64,000 nt of DNA from UBA1351 sp965140555. GTDB lineage: Bacteria; Bacillota; Clostridia; Lachnospirales; Vallitaleaceae. The notes under the pieces are model-generated. The model saw only the letters and a program-made list of their open reading frames with translations, did not search any database and was not told where the DNA came from. A program made the translations under genes and the position numbers. The DNA is taken from the NCBI GenBank assembly GCA_965140555.1, contig OZ223259.1, positions 1,364,001 through 1,428,000 of the forward strand. The letters are read 5' to 3'. Of the stretch, positions 1 through 9,895 are shown one piece after another (position 1 is the stretch's first letter; each line of letters starts with the position of its first letter).

Positions 1-1185
1 TTCATAAGAGGATAGGACATGGGTGGTTGTATCGTAATGGCGCATATCCATAGGGTCTTCATCCGGTGACCAGAACCATACCTGAATGGTCCCTTTATCC
101 GATGCAAGACCATCAACCTCCAGCATCATAGGTCCTTTTTGCCAAAAATCTTTTACACCGATTAAGATCCCTTTTTCTTCGTCCCTGACACATAGACTTC
201 CTTTACTTCGCTTGCCGTGATCACATGTTATATAGGAACAGTCCTTTCCCGTTCGTTTTACAATTTCATAGGTATCGCTCGTCTTCTGCCTTAATTTATA
301 GTGATTCCAGACAGCCATGTCTTGTACATAATCAGCTTCCTCTTCTGTAGGAAATTGTTCCCCTTCCACCTGTTGTCTGAACACATCCGAATAGTTCTTA
401 ATACGCGTTGAAAGCCAACGGCAATTCTCTGTAAACATACCTGTATCGCCGGCAAACTTTACCTGTTTATTGTAATTGGCTCCCTTTAAAGGCATTTCAA
501 ATGTCATTCCGATGCCTTTGATAAAAAAAGCGGTCTCCTTCAGATCATAAATTAAGGTGTGCTTGATCTCCACTTGCTCGGACTGCCTATAAGCAATAAT
601 ACGGAGGCTAAAGGGTAACACCTCCTCCTGATCCCCCTCTATTCGATGACATCCGTCAACTTTCACCACTGAACGAATCGGACCGTCTTGTTCCACGATT
701 ACCTGATGAATCTCACTCTCCAAACTATATTGTCGGGTTATTCTACATGTAGACGTCTCTTCATATGTCTCAACAACCCCCATAAGGCGACCATTATTCA
801 CTAGAGTACTCGATTCCATGGTGACCGACTCTATACAGACACTTCCTGATTTATTTAAACTCATGCGCAACTTGTTGGTATCTATAACAACGGTATCCGA
901 CGTCTCTTCAATCATGGATGCATAGGCATCCGTTGCGTCGTCCGTCAGTTCCACTTCAGGGGCCGGTATCCCTTTCATCTCAGAGAACCCTGCTCCCATC
1001 CACTTGATAGACCCATCCGGCCAATAGGCCATTGGCCATGTCTGCACTTTGTTTGCTTGCCACGTGGCGCTCGGCAACTCAGCCATTTCCCCTTGTTCAA
1101 AAGGAATTCCCAACACATGTCCATCAATATACTGTGCCGGCTCTTCCATCCATTTGAGTGGTACACATCTATTCTTCATCGTCAT
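1..1185 (-). CDS. YetA/PcRGLX-like (PL26-type) rhamnogalacturonan lyase, C-terminus outside window
   Basis: Partial gene: 395 codons are visible and the 3' end runs off the window. The N-terminus (VPLKWMEE, then HVLGIPFEQGEM and WPMAYWPDGSIKWMG) matches the N-terminal RIFT-barrel domain of the YetA/PcRGLX family, whose fungal member is an exo-rhamnogalacturonan lyase (PL26). No signal peptide is seen, so it probably acts in the cytoplasm on imported oligosaccharides. The start at 1185 is preceded by AGAAGG at a 6-nt spacing; an in-frame ATG at 1179 is the alternative. It lies 32 bp downstream of a sugar-binding lipoprotein gene and is the last visible member of the rhamnogalacturonan operon. 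Family assignment is from recognised motifs; activity is inferred. Confidence 0.7.
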   Translation of the reverse strand, partial: MTMKNRCVPLKWMEEPAQYIDGHVLGIPFEQGEMAELPSATWQANKVQTWPMAYWPDGSIKWMGAGFSEMKGIPAPEVELTDDATDAYASMIEETSDTVVIDTNKLRMSLNKSGSVCIESVTMESSTLVNNGRLMGVVETYEETSTCRITRQYSLESEIHQVIVEQDGPIRSVVKVDGCHRIEGDQEEVLPFSLRIIAYRQSEQVEIKHTLIYDLKETAFFIKGIGMTFEMPLKGANYNKQVKFAGDTGMFTENCRWLSTRIKNYSDVFRQQVEGEQFPTEEEADYVQDMAVWNHYKLRQKTSDTYEIVKRTGKDCSYITCDHGKRSKGSLCVRDEEKGILIGVKDFWQKGPMMLEVDGLASDKGTIQVWFWSPDEDPMDMRHYDTTTHVLSSYE

Positions 1186-1217
1186 CCTTATCCTTCTGGC
1201 TCTAGTCCTGTTTCGTC

Positions 1218-2729
1218 TCATTGTTTCCCGCTTTTTTGCTTTATGTAATCCTCATTATATTCTTGCATAATCGCATTGCCACCTTCTTGTTGCCATTGAG
1301 CAATCGCTTTGGCAAACCCATCCTCGTCGATCTTACCGACAATGTATTTAATCCTGGCCTCTCTAATGATGCCGTCTAACTGATCACCTTTTGCGGCATA
1401 GGTTTCTGATACAAAGGATTCACATGGGTTTCGTATAAGAATCCCTTCATTGGATTGGGTCACTTGATCGCGTATTTTCATAAGAGGGGAACGACGGATG
1501 GGCATCGTCGGATCATCTCTAAAATCTTCCGGTATCCCCATTCCCAGTTGAGCCGCATCATTATAATCGGCCAACAATCTCGGATCATCGTATACATCAT
1601 AATATCCATCTCCATCGAAGGTGTAATGGATGCCTTCCAGTCCATACATCATGGTTATTTGCATCTCATAATCGTTCATCTTATCCAAATAGCCGAGCAC
1701 TTTCTTAAGCTCTTCTTCTGTCTGAACTTCTTCCTTCGATATAGCAAACATATCACTATAGCCACCTTCATAAGGGAGATTACGAAGACCATAGGGTCCT
1801 TCAACTGCATTGATGATATTCCACCACTCTTTTTTTTCATTTTGTTGACTCTCAAATTTTGACTGAAAAGTGGTTCCAAATTCTACCACATCAACGATGA
1901 CACCGCACTTCCCATTTAAGTATGGCTCATCCCACTTTGATGATTCACGATACATAAAGTCCTTATTGACGAGGCCTTCCTCATATAGTTTTCGAAAAAA
2001 TGTCAATGCCTCCATATACTCCGGTGCCATAAACTCCGGAATCAGTTGATTGGATGCATCAAATCCCCAATCATTCGGAACGCCAAACCATGTCTGTATA
2101 ACTTCCCATGGTCCGTCATATTTGGTGATTGTCATTCCATAGGTATCATCCATTCCGTTGCCGTCGGGATCATCATAGGTAAATGCCTTTAACATCTGAT
2201 AAAAATCCTCTATGGTCTTGGGTTCCGGTAATCCCAAATTCTCCATCCAGTCTTGACGGTAGCTGATGCCAAATCGCCCCAACTTTCGAGCCCTATAAAT
2301 TCCATATACATTACCGTCGATGGAAATATTTGATAGAATCTCTTGATCACACTGGCTCAAATTAGCATAGTCATCCAAATAGGGTGTCAAATCCCATAAC
2401 ATCCCATTTCTTACTGCATTAATCACACTCGCTGATTTGGGATCAACTAGAATAATGGTTGGCAAATCACCGGATGCGAGTGTGATATCCATCTTATCAT
2501 CGTAAGCACTATTGGGTATCCATTGAATATCCAGTTGTGTATCCGTATAGTCTTCTATCGCCTGAAGCACCGGACTATCCTGTTCCATGGGTGCTTGTGT
2601 ATGGGCTGTTGTCATAATGGTTATAGGTATTCTATTCTGCGCCGTTACTTGGCTCTCTTCTCCTTCTTGGCATCCTGCCATAAGTGTGACTACGACAACC
2701 ATTATTACGGCAATTCGTTTTATATTCAT
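1218..2729 (-). CDS. ABC transporter solute-binding lipoprotein (LplA/YtcQ type)
   Basis: Extracellular binding protein of about 500 residues. The N-terminus has a hydrophobic segment ending in LMAGC, a lipobox, so it is predicted to be anchored to the outer face of the membrane. Motifs such as YRQDWMENLGLPEPKT and DPDGNGMDDTYG are typical of the LplA/YtcQ oligosaccharide-binding group. ATG 2735 sits only 2 nt after the AGGAG, whereas ATG 2729 has 8-nt spacing, so 2729 is preferred. It is a paralogue of the 8249-9835 protein in the same locus; no second permease pair is visible, so it may feed the same permeases or be an accessory receptor. Confidence 0.88.
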   Translation of the reverse strand: MNIKRIAVIMVVVVTLMAGCQEGEESQVTAQNRIPITIMTTAHTQAPMEQDSPVLQAIEDYTDTQLDIQWIPNSAYDDKMDITLASGDLPTIILVDPKSASVINAVRNGMLWDLTPYLDDYANLSQCDQEILSNISIDGNVYGIYRARKLGRFGISYRQDWMENLGLPEPKTIEDFYQMLKAFTYDDPDGNGMDDTYGMTITKYDGPWEVIQTWFGVPNDWGFDASNQLIPEFMAPEYMEALTFFRKLYEEGLVNKDFMYRESSKWDEPYLNGKCGVIVDVVEFGTTFQSKFESQQNEKKEWWNIINAVEGPYGLRNLPYEGGYSDMFAISKEEVQTEEELKKVLGYLDKMNDYEMQITMMYGLEGIHYTFDGDGYYDVYDDPRLLADYNDAAQLGMGIPEDFRDDPTMPIRRSPLMKIRDQVTQSNEGILIRNPCESFVSETYAAKGDQLDGIIREARIKYIVGKIDEDGFAKAIAQWQQEGGNAIMQEYNEDYIKQKSGKQ

Positions 2730-2756
2730 ACACATGTCTCCTATTATATGCTCGTT

Positions 2757-5021
2757 CTATACTTGATACTTCTTCCTATACTGTCCGGGGGTCATGCCTT
2801 CCAGCTTCTTAAAGTAACGAATAAAATTCTGTGCATTGGTATAGCGTAATTTTTCGGATATCCCCTTAATCGTTTCATTGGAATTCACCAGCAATTTCTT
2901 AGCTTGTTCTAAACGATAGTTCATCAGATAATCTGTAAAACTCATGTCCAGTTCTTGCTTCATGACCTTCCAAATATAACTCGGATGATAATTCAGCCGA
3001 TCGGCACACATCTCAAGGGAAATGTCCTTATCATACTCTTGTTCAATCATTTGAATAATCTCCTGAATAAGGACATAATTGGCACTGGTCCGTTGTTTCT
3101 TAAGTAGAGGGACCATAGGCTTGATGAGTTTTGTTTTAAACCACCCTTTTATCTCTTCTTTATGTGTCAAACTAATAATCTCTTCCAATACATTATCTGT
3201 CTTATCGAATACATTTTGTACTGAAATCCCGGAATCCTGCAATTGATTCACCAAGGCTATAAGCAGACGATTGACATATACTTTATGCTCGTTGTAACCC
3301 ACATAACTATTAAAAATTTGTTCAATCATCTGATCTAGAATGTCATCTGCTTGCTGTCGTTCTCCTCGCTTAATCGATTGGATAAGTTCGTCTTCCAAAT
3401 TTTTAGGGTATATCACACGTATCACCTTCCCCGGTTGTACCTCTTCATAGAAAAGAATCGTATTGTTCTTCACATCCTTGCACATTAAGGCTTCTAAACT
3501 CTCCTTATACGCGACTTGAACCAACTCCGGATTCATATAACGATTACTCAGTCCTATGATAATCTCAAAGTCCAAGCGCTCTTGGATTTTTGTCTGTAAT
3601 TCATAGGCCACTCTAAAACTCCACTCTTTGAAGTCCTGCGTTTCTGTATTCTTCCCTTCTAAAAGCAATACACATACCCCATCATGAATAATGGGAGTTA
3701 AGAAGGGCTCATTTTCCAAGTATTCCAACAAGGAATTATAAAGCAAAAGCAACCGAATATCCTCATCTTGAACTCTTCCTTCCGATTCACTCTGATGATC
3801 AATCTGCAAGGTCATGACGGAATAGAACGTATAGTGAATGAATTTCCCGATATTAGTCCCACGTTGACTAATCTGGTCCTCTTTCAATTCACCTTTTACC
3901 AACTTCAACATAAACAGTTCCTCAATTTGACGAATCTGTCGATCTAATCGCTGCTGCATCTTCTCTTGCCGTCCGATCATGGAATTAATTTCCCTACCGA
4001 TATACAACATCTCATCCATTGTTCCGGTTCCCTCAGATTCATCAATCTGTTGAATACTATGATAGATATCTTTAACGGGAGAGTACAACTTTTTGGAACC
4101 AAAAATGCTCAGTATGACAATTATAATTAATAAACTCACCACAATGCCCACTGTAAGTAATCGGATAGGTGTCACTTCATTGGTCAACTCATCTATAGAG
4201 TAGAGCATCAAATAAGTCCATCCGTTATAATCCGACCGCTCATATAAAACTTTGAATGCTTCATCTTCAAAAAAGGCTGTCAAATAGCCCCGCTCATTGG
4301 TCATTTGATCCAAATCATCTTGCTTGAAATATTCCTTTCCCTCTTTTCCCAACAGGTTCCGGTCTTCACTAAAGACAATATGCCCCCTTTCATCTAGTAC
4401 CAACATCTCATGTTCCGAGTTGCTCATGAAAAATTTCTTAATTTCCTGATATTGGCACTCTACAATCATAGCCCCTTCATATTTGGTTGCGTTATATGGC
4501 ACTTTGATAAACAAACTAATCCTATCTGTATTTTCCGGATCATATTGCCAGAAAATACTTCTCGGATTATTCATGCCCCCTTGAACATATGCCCGATACT
4601 CAGGACTAAGCTCTCGTGAAAAATTCTCATTGGAGACGACCCAATCCTCTTTCAAATTCACTAAGGATGCATTCTTAACAATAGACTGGATATTCTGAAC
4701 TTCCATAAGCTTCGTCTGAATATCCAAAATCGTATCCACATCCGTATAGTTTAGTGGTTTCTCTAGGTTTTCTGTTATAACTTCTTTATTCCCCAACAAT
4801 ACATAGTAGTTATAAACAATTTCCAATGTTTGCTCAAAACGCATTCGTGTTTGAACCAACAATTGCTCATTGACTTTAAGCACATTCTCCTGAACGACTT
4901 TAGAAGAATGGCTATATGAAACGATTCCCAACATAATAATAGGCACCATGCTTATAATCAAAATCGTCTTCATGATTTGCATCAAATAATTGGACTGCTT
5001 ATTTCTTCTTAAAAGCCTCAT
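2757..5021 (-). CDS. Membrane-anchored AraC-family sensor/regulator (YesS-like)
   Basis: A 754-residue one-component regulator. A membrane segment lies at about residues 17-37, followed by an extracellular sensor region of Cache type to about 285, then a second membrane segment (about 287-309). A cytoplasmic linker is followed by a C-terminal AraC-type double helix-turn-helix (last ~100 residues, ending LEGMTPGQYRKKY). Size and layout match B. subtilis YesS, which activates rhamnogalacturonan genes. RBS AGGAAGG is 7 nt before the ATG. It lies between the PL11-esterase gene and the second binding protein, so it most likely controls this locus in response to extracellular pectin fragments (inference). 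Confidence 0.88.
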   Translation of the reverse strand: MRLLRRNKQSNYLMQIMKTILIISMVPIIMLGIVSYSHSSKVVQENVLKVNEQLLVQTRMRFEQTLEIVYNYYVLLGNKEVITENLEKPLNYTDVDTILDIQTKLMEVQNIQSIVKNASLVNLKEDWVVSNENFSRELSPEYRAYVQGGMNNPRSIFWQYDPENTDRISLFIKVPYNATKYEGAMIVECQYQEIKKFFMSNSEHEMLVLDERGHIVFSEDRNLLGKEGKEYFKQDDLDQMTNERGYLTAFFEDEAFKVLYERSDYNGWTYLMLYSIDELTNEVTPIRLLTVGIVVSLLIIIVILSIFGSKKLYSPVKDIYHSIQQIDESEGTGTMDEMLYIGREINSMIGRQEKMQQRLDRQIRQIEELFMLKLVKGELKEDQISQRGTNIGKFIHYTFYSVMTLQIDHQSESEGRVQDEDIRLLLLYNSLLEYLENEPFLTPIIHDGVCVLLLEGKNTETQDFKEWSFRVAYELQTKIQERLDFEIIIGLSNRYMNPELVQVAYKESLEALMCKDVKNNTILFYEEVQPGKVIRVIYPKNLEDELIQSIKRGERQQADDILDQMIEQIFNSYVGYNEHKVYVNRLLIALVNQLQDSGISVQNVFDKTDNVLEEIISLTHKEEIKGWFKTKLIKPMVPLLKKQRTSANYVLIQEIIQMIEQEYDKDISLEMCADRLNYHPSYIWKVMKQELDMSFTDYLMNYRLEQAKKLLVNSNETIKGISEKLRYTNAQNFIRYFKKLEGMTPGQYRKKYQV

Positions 5022-5105
5022 TGTACATCCTTCCTCGACTTCTATAATTTTGCTACAATTGGGTTCATAGCCTATTATACCGTGATTTGGATTTATTTAC
5101 ATACA

Positions 5106-8100
5106 CTATTCCTCTTTCATGAGGAGTGGAAGACCAATGGTCTTCATTTCTTCGGCGACTAACTTCGCCATCCTATATGCTCCCTTTTCATTAAAGTGCA
5201 CACATGCTTCATCTCCATAGAGAGCTCTACCTTTTGCTTCCCCTAGTTCTTCTAATAGGTCAATAGACCGTCGTTCCAAATCAATAAGCGGCGCCTTCTC
5301 TTCATGGGCTAACCGACGCATCGCCTTAGAATAATCTCCGTGAAAATCAATAACCCGTCCCTCACTATCGTAATGACCGACAGCTACAGGCGTTACAAGA
5401 ATAGGCATTGCCCCTTTTCTTCGACATTCTTGAATCATGGTTCTCAAATTTTCTGTATACGCGCCATATGCCTCGACAAAACGATTGGGATCATCGGCTT
5501 TAGCATCATTATGTCCAAATTGAATCAACACAAAATCACCCGGATTCAATCGATGTATTACTTCCTGAAAGCGTCCTTCTTGACGGTAATTCTTCGTACC
5601 TCGCCCAGCTTTTGCATGGTTGTAAAATCGTATAGCTCTATCATAAAAAGAAGCAATCTGCTGTCCCCATCCCATCATCTCTTTATTATCCCCATCAATT
5701 CGCACCGTTGAATCTCCTACAAGAAACACCCTTGCCTCAATAGCTCCGTGTATAGCCGGTACTACTTCGCTAAAGAGCATATCTCTCCCATAATAAAAAC
5801 TTGTATACCCCGGTTGATTGTAACAATTATTCTGCCACGCCACACCAGTACGGTATTGAATATCGTGCATCAAGGTGAAGAGTTTATGATGTGTCAGCTC
5901 CGTGTTGATATAAATTCTTAATGCTGAGTCATCCTCTGTTCTTACAATCAGCTCTTCTCTATAATCGCCAAAGATATCGGCTACCAAGCACGGATTCCCT
6001 TTGGTTCCGTTATTGGTTGCAACACCTACAGGCTTTAAAAGGGCACCACGCTGATGGTCGTTAATCACACCTCCATGCTCCTCATCCAAGTAGTTCGCGC
6101 CATCAATAATCTGGGTTGATAAATCACCTGACCAGCGTATGGATTGATTGGTTCCCGGTACGTTGTCCGATAAGCGATTCCCTTCACAATCATACACTTC
6201 TTTCACCCATACTTGGAGTCCATCCACATCCGGTCGTATATCGCCAATCATACAGCGACCTAAGTCTACGGTTGCATACTCTCCAAAAATAACCGCACCG
6301 CTTCCTGCATCTCTTAATGCATAGCCATATGGTGCTTCCACGCCACCTTCAAATACATTAAAAATCTCCATCCCCGGTTTAAACGGGTTGATGTTTGCTA
6401 CATGCATTGCATCCCCATGGCCTAGCTTGGCAATGCTTCCATCCGGCATTTTGTCATAGCTGCTATAAAGTATAGAACCATCATGGTCTATGGTACATGC
6501 TCCATAGATAATCTCATCCTTACCGTCACCATCTACATCCGCTGTTGCAAGACTATGATTGCCTTGCCCTGCAATACATCCATATACAGGATCTGTGCCT
6601 TCTAGGGCATGAGGATTATCCTTAAAAGGGTTCGTCATCGGCACATGCCCCGAATCAATAGCGAACACTTCCTCATGATGACCGTTTATAAACCGATAAG
6701 CAACAAGGGTTGTCCTCGTGTAATAGCCTCTTGCAACAATTAGATAAGGATGTTCTCCATCTAGATAGCCCACTCCGGATAGAAAGCGGTCCACACGATT
6801 ACATGGTTCGATACGCTTCATCGCATAGTCTCCCCACATTAATCCATCATCCCCTCGCGGAAATCTAAAAGGGATGGTCTCAATTTCTTTCCCATCACCC
6901 GCAAACATCGTCAAATATTCCGGTCCTTCATAAATAAATCCTTCAAAGTTTTCCAGGGTATTATTTGGACTTCGCGCCGGTGCATACACACGAATAAAAT
7001 AATCCACTAAGGCTTCTGCGTCTGCCTTTACCAAGGGGTAGACATACTTTTTCTCCATACCGAAAGCCTCTTCTAAGGTTTGCGGCCAATTGCCGGCAAC
7101 AACTTCCGGGTGTTCGTGCCACTGACCAAACACCTCTACCAAATGTTGGCGATAGTCCTTCGCCGAACAAACATAGTTGTCCTCATGACTATATCCTTGA
7201 TGACAATCGTCTTCCGGCATAGATATATAGTCTGCTGATAGAAGGACCCCGTCATCGTCGTAACGATACATTCGTGTCCCGGGGGCCGTTTTGACAGACA
7301 TTTCCCCTCGACCGTCTCCGTCAAAATCATAAACCATAAACTGTGTATAATGGGCCCCTGAACGTATATTAGGTCCCATATCCAAACGCCATAAGAGTCG
7401 TCCGTCCAATTTGTAACAGTCTATATAGCAAGGACCTGTATACCCACTATGAGAGACATCGTGAGAATTGGTCGGGTCCCATTTGAGGATAAACTCATAA
7501 TCCCCATCACCATCTACATCGGCGACACTCATATCGTTGGCATGATAGGAATAGGCCTCACCACTTGGTGTTACACCCCCTTCAGGAATCTTCAGAGGAA
7601 TTTCCAGATACCCTTCTTCCTGATCCACGACGGTAATCGCTGTTGACGGTCCTTTTTCTTCGCCCTCTTTATAGGCAACAACCTGATAGACATCCGTTAC
7701 TGTTCCTGCCAGATCCAGGTAGTTGGTACTCTCTGTAACGGATGCTATTGTTTCCCCATTTTTAAGAATATGAAAATCATATCCGACCATTCCCGTTGGC
7801 GAATAATCCCAAACTTCATCTATATATAAACGCCATGACAGGAATACCCCATTAGACGTTTTTATCCCTATAAGGCCTCGATTCAACTTTTCTCTTTGAG
7901 GCTGTAATACCTTTTTCACCGGTGTCTTTATGACAGAACTTCGATTCACTTCTACTCCGTTTGCTTCTTCAATCACTTGGATATAATAAGGACGGTGGGT
8001 GGATTTATATACCCTACACGTCGATTCTGTAGTCTTCATTAATTCGACATAGGTTGCCCCTTCTCGATGAGTATCGGTATAGAGAACACGGCACATACTG

Positions 8101-8177
8101 CTATCACAGACCTTTGTCCAGCTTAGATCAATATACTCCTTCGTAGCCCCTATGACCTGTAGCCTATTCTGATTCAT
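5106..8177 (-). CDS. Rhamnogalacturonan lyase (PL11) fused to CE12-type SGNH acetylesterase
   Basis: A 1023-residue bifunctional enzyme. Residues up to about 120 form a fibronectin-like N-terminal region. About 190-810 is a PL11 beta-propeller lyase of YesW/YesX type, with Ca-binding-like DVDGDGDYEF, DFDGDGRGEM and DVDGDGKDEI loops. From about 815 there is an SGNH hydrolase of the rhamnogalacturonan acetylesterase family: GDST block (nucleophile Ser), FGHND block and a late VHF block carrying the catalytic His. In Bacillus these two activities are separate neighbouring genes (yesT, yesW/X). No signal peptide is present, so action on imported oligosaccharides in the cytoplasm is likely. A strong AGGAGG precedes the ATG, directly after an intercistronic hairpin. 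Confidence 0.9.
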   Translation of the reverse strand: MNQNRLQVIGATKEYIDLSWTKVCDSSMCRVLYTDTHREGATYVELMKTTESTCRVYKSTHRPYYIQVIEEANGVEVNRSSVIKTPVKKVLQPQREKLNRGLIGIKTSNGVFLSWRLYIDEVWDYSPTGMVGYDFHILKNGETIASVTESTNYLDLAGTVTDVYQVVAYKEGEEKGPSTAITVVDQEEGYLEIPLKIPEGGVTPSGEAYSYHANDMSVADVDGDGDYEFILKWDPTNSHDVSHSGYTGPCYIDCYKLDGRLLWRLDMGPNIRSGAHYTQFMVYDFDGDGRGEMSVKTAPGTRMYRYDDDGVLLSADYISMPEDDCHQGYSHEDNYVCSAKDYRQHLVEVFGQWHEHPEVVAGNWPQTLEEAFGMEKKYVYPLVKADAEALVDYFIRVYAPARSPNNTLENFEGFIYEGPEYLTMFAGDGKEIETIPFRFPRGDDGLMWGDYAMKRIEPCNRVDRFLSGVGYLDGEHPYLIVARGYYTRTTLVAYRFINGHHEEVFAIDSGHVPMTNPFKDNPHALEGTDPVYGCIAGQGNHSLATADVDGDGKDEIIYGACTIDHDGSILYSSYDKMPDGSIAKLGHGDAMHVANINPFKPGMEIFNVFEGGVEAPYGYALRDAGSGAVIFGEYATVDLGRCMIGDIRPDVDGLQVWVKEVYDCEGNRLSDNVPGTNQSIRWSGDLSTQIIDGANYLDEEHGGVINDHQRGALLKPVGVATNNGTKGNPCLVADIFGDYREELIVRTEDDSALRIYINTELTHHKLFTLMHDIQYRTGVAWQNNCYNQPGYTSFYYGRDMLFSEVVPAIHGAIEARVFLVGDSTVRIDGDNKEMMGWGQQIASFYDRAIRFYNHAKAGRGTKNYRQEGRFQEVIHRLNPGDFVLIQFGHNDAKADDPNRFVEAYGAYTENLRTMIQECRRKGAMPILVTPVAVGHYDSEGRVIDFHGDYSKAMRRLAHEEKAPLIDLERRSIDLLEELGEAKGRALYGDEACVHFNEKGAYRMAKLVAEEMKTIGLPLLMKEE

Positions 8178-8199
8178 AACTATCGCCTCCTAATATGCG

Positions 8200-8240
8200 T
8201 ATAGGATATGAAGCTGCCATGGGCAGCTTCATATCCTATA
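8200..8240 (-). promoter_or_regulatory. Perfect 19-bp intercistronic hairpin downstream of the binding-protein gene
   Basis: Inverted repeat 8200-8218 / 8222-8240 (TATAGGATATGAAGCTGCC and its complement) with a 3-nt loop. No T-run follows in the direction of transcription and the next gene's RBS comes immediately after. This makes an mRNA-stabilising or partial-attenuation stem, rather than a full terminator, the likeliest role. Such stems are known after binding-protein genes of ABC operons, where they raise expression of the binding protein over downstream genes. Confidence 0.75.
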
Positions 8241-8248
8241 CACTCTAT

Positions 8249-9835
8249 CTATTGATATTGTGCATTGACTTCTTCTATAATGGCATCGCCACCTTGACTA
8301 CTCCATGTTTTCCAAGCAGATTCCAATCCTGCCATATCAATTTCACCCACAATATATTGTGTTCTGGCATCCGTTAAAATTTGATCCAAATTGGCACCAT
8401 TCATAGAATACGTTTCAGAATTAATGAGATACGGTCCTACCGGATTGAAAATCGCATAGTTCTCATTATCTTTGATAACCTTCTCAGCCAATACAGCACG
8501 TTCTGTTTTGCGCAACTTTACTGCATCCCCTAGCATGTCCGGAATAAATGCTACCGTTTGGTTCAATGCCGCATAAGCTTTTGACGCTTGTGGATCATCG
8601 GCATCCAAGTCCACAATATAACCTTCTTCATCATATTCAAAATGGATATCCTCAAGACCATAAGAAGCTAACGTAATCATCTCAGGGTCATTCATTTTGT
8701 CTAAGTAGTTCAAGCAAGCTTCTAGTTTTTCTTCCGTGTCGGCTGTTTTTGTTACAACAAAGAAGCCGTTAAATCCTGTCGTTGCCATTGTTTTGCCATC
8801 AATAGGTCCCATAAGATTCATTGTAGCCACATCATAAGATGTCCCTTCTACCGCCGGAATATCATTGTTAACAAAATAATCCCATATACGTCTTGAGCCA
8901 TCAATGACATCAATGAAAATACCACATTCCCCATTTTTGACTGCATCCGACCATGTCGCTGTATCTCTTACTGCCCAATCCTTATACACTAATCCGTCAT
9001 CATACATTTTCTTAAACCAATTCAAGGCATTCAAATATTCTTCTGTTTGATGAACCGGAATCAACTTTCCGTCTTCTTCCACCCAACCGTTACCTGCACC
9101 AAAATAGGTTTGCATAATATCCAGAGGGCCGGTGTACTTACAAAGCGCCAAACCATAGGTGTCATCAACGCCATTACCGTCAGGATCTCCATAGGTAAAT
9201 TGATACATCATATTATAAAGATCTTCTACTGTTTTTGGTTCTTCAATACCTAATTTTTCTGCCCAGTCTGCACGATATCCGATACCATAACGGCCGATAG
9301 GTCGTGCACGATATATACCGATTAATTGATCCCCAACCGTCAGGTTTGCGTTAACATTTGCATTCGCTTTTGATAGATTCGGATACTTACTTGCATCATG
9401 AATGTAGTCATCCAAATTCCAGAAAGCACCGGATTCCGCTGCACCAACAATCGCTGAATTCAAGTTTCCTACAGCAATAATCATAGGCATCTCAGATGGC
9501 ATTGCCAATGTAAGACCCAATTTATCTTCATAATTATCACTCGGAACAAATTGAAAATCCACCTTTGTATTGGTGTACTCTTCCATTGTTTGAATTACTT
9601 CATCCGCATGATCACCGGATAACGGACTTCCTTCAAAATCAAAGGTCATAAAAGAAATTTCATTGAGTCCTTGTCCTTCATCACCATCCGTACTGCCGTT
9701 TCCCCCATCACTACTTGCATCACTTCCTGAATCCTTGCCTGCATTCTTGCCTGTGTCATCACTTCCGCAAGCTGCCAGATTGACGACCATAATTGCCACC
9801 ACCATTAACATAACTAATTTTCGTAATTGTTTCAT
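8249..9835 (-). CDS. ABC transporter solute-binding lipoprotein (LplA type) for pectin-derived oligosaccharides
   Basis: A 528-residue lipoprotein with a hydrophobic leader ending LAAC, followed by a low-complexity Gly/Ser/Asp linker, then a family-1-like binding fold. It shares signature stretches with the 1218-2729 protein (DPDGNGVDDTYGLA, AEKLGIEEPKT), so the two are paralogues. It follows the two permease genes, giving the LplB-LplC-LplA order. No ATPase gene is present, as is usual for such systems, which share an MsmX/UgpC-type ATPase encoded elsewhere. The substrate (rhamnogalacturonan oligosaccharide) is inferred from the adjacent PL11 enzyme. Confidence 0.9.
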   Translation of the reverse strand: MKQLRKLVMLMVVAIMVVNLAACGSDDTGKNAGKDSGSDASSDGGNGSTDGDEGQGLNEISFMTFDFEGSPLSGDHADEVIQTMEEYTNTKVDFQFVPSDNYEDKLGLTLAMPSEMPMIIAVGNLNSAIVGAAESGAFWNLDDYIHDASKYPNLSKANANVNANLTVGDQLIGIYRARPIGRYGIGYRADWAEKLGIEEPKTVEDLYNMMYQFTYGDPDGNGVDDTYGLALCKYTGPLDIMQTYFGAGNGWVEEDGKLIPVHQTEEYLNALNWFKKMYDDGLVYKDWAVRDTATWSDAVKNGECGIFIDVIDGSRRIWDYFVNNDIPAVEGTSYDVATMNLMGPIDGKTMATTGFNGFFVVTKTADTEEKLEACLNYLDKMNDPEMITLASYGLEDIHFEYDEEGYIVDLDADDPQASKAYAALNQTVAFIPDMLGDAVKLRKTERAVLAEKVIKDNENYAIFNPVGPYLINSETYSMNGANLDQILTDARTQYIVGEIDMAGLESAWKTWSSQGGDAIIEEVNAQYQ

Positions 9836-9895
9836 CCCGTTCCTCCTTATTATTTGATGGACTTCGTTAACCTAAGTCCGTTATATAGTATAGGG

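Noticed and set aside
5340..5711. Plus-strand ORF opposite the PL11-esterase gene and many similar overlapping ORFs
   Set aside because: They are antisense shadows of well-supported genes, without RBS or recognisable domains.
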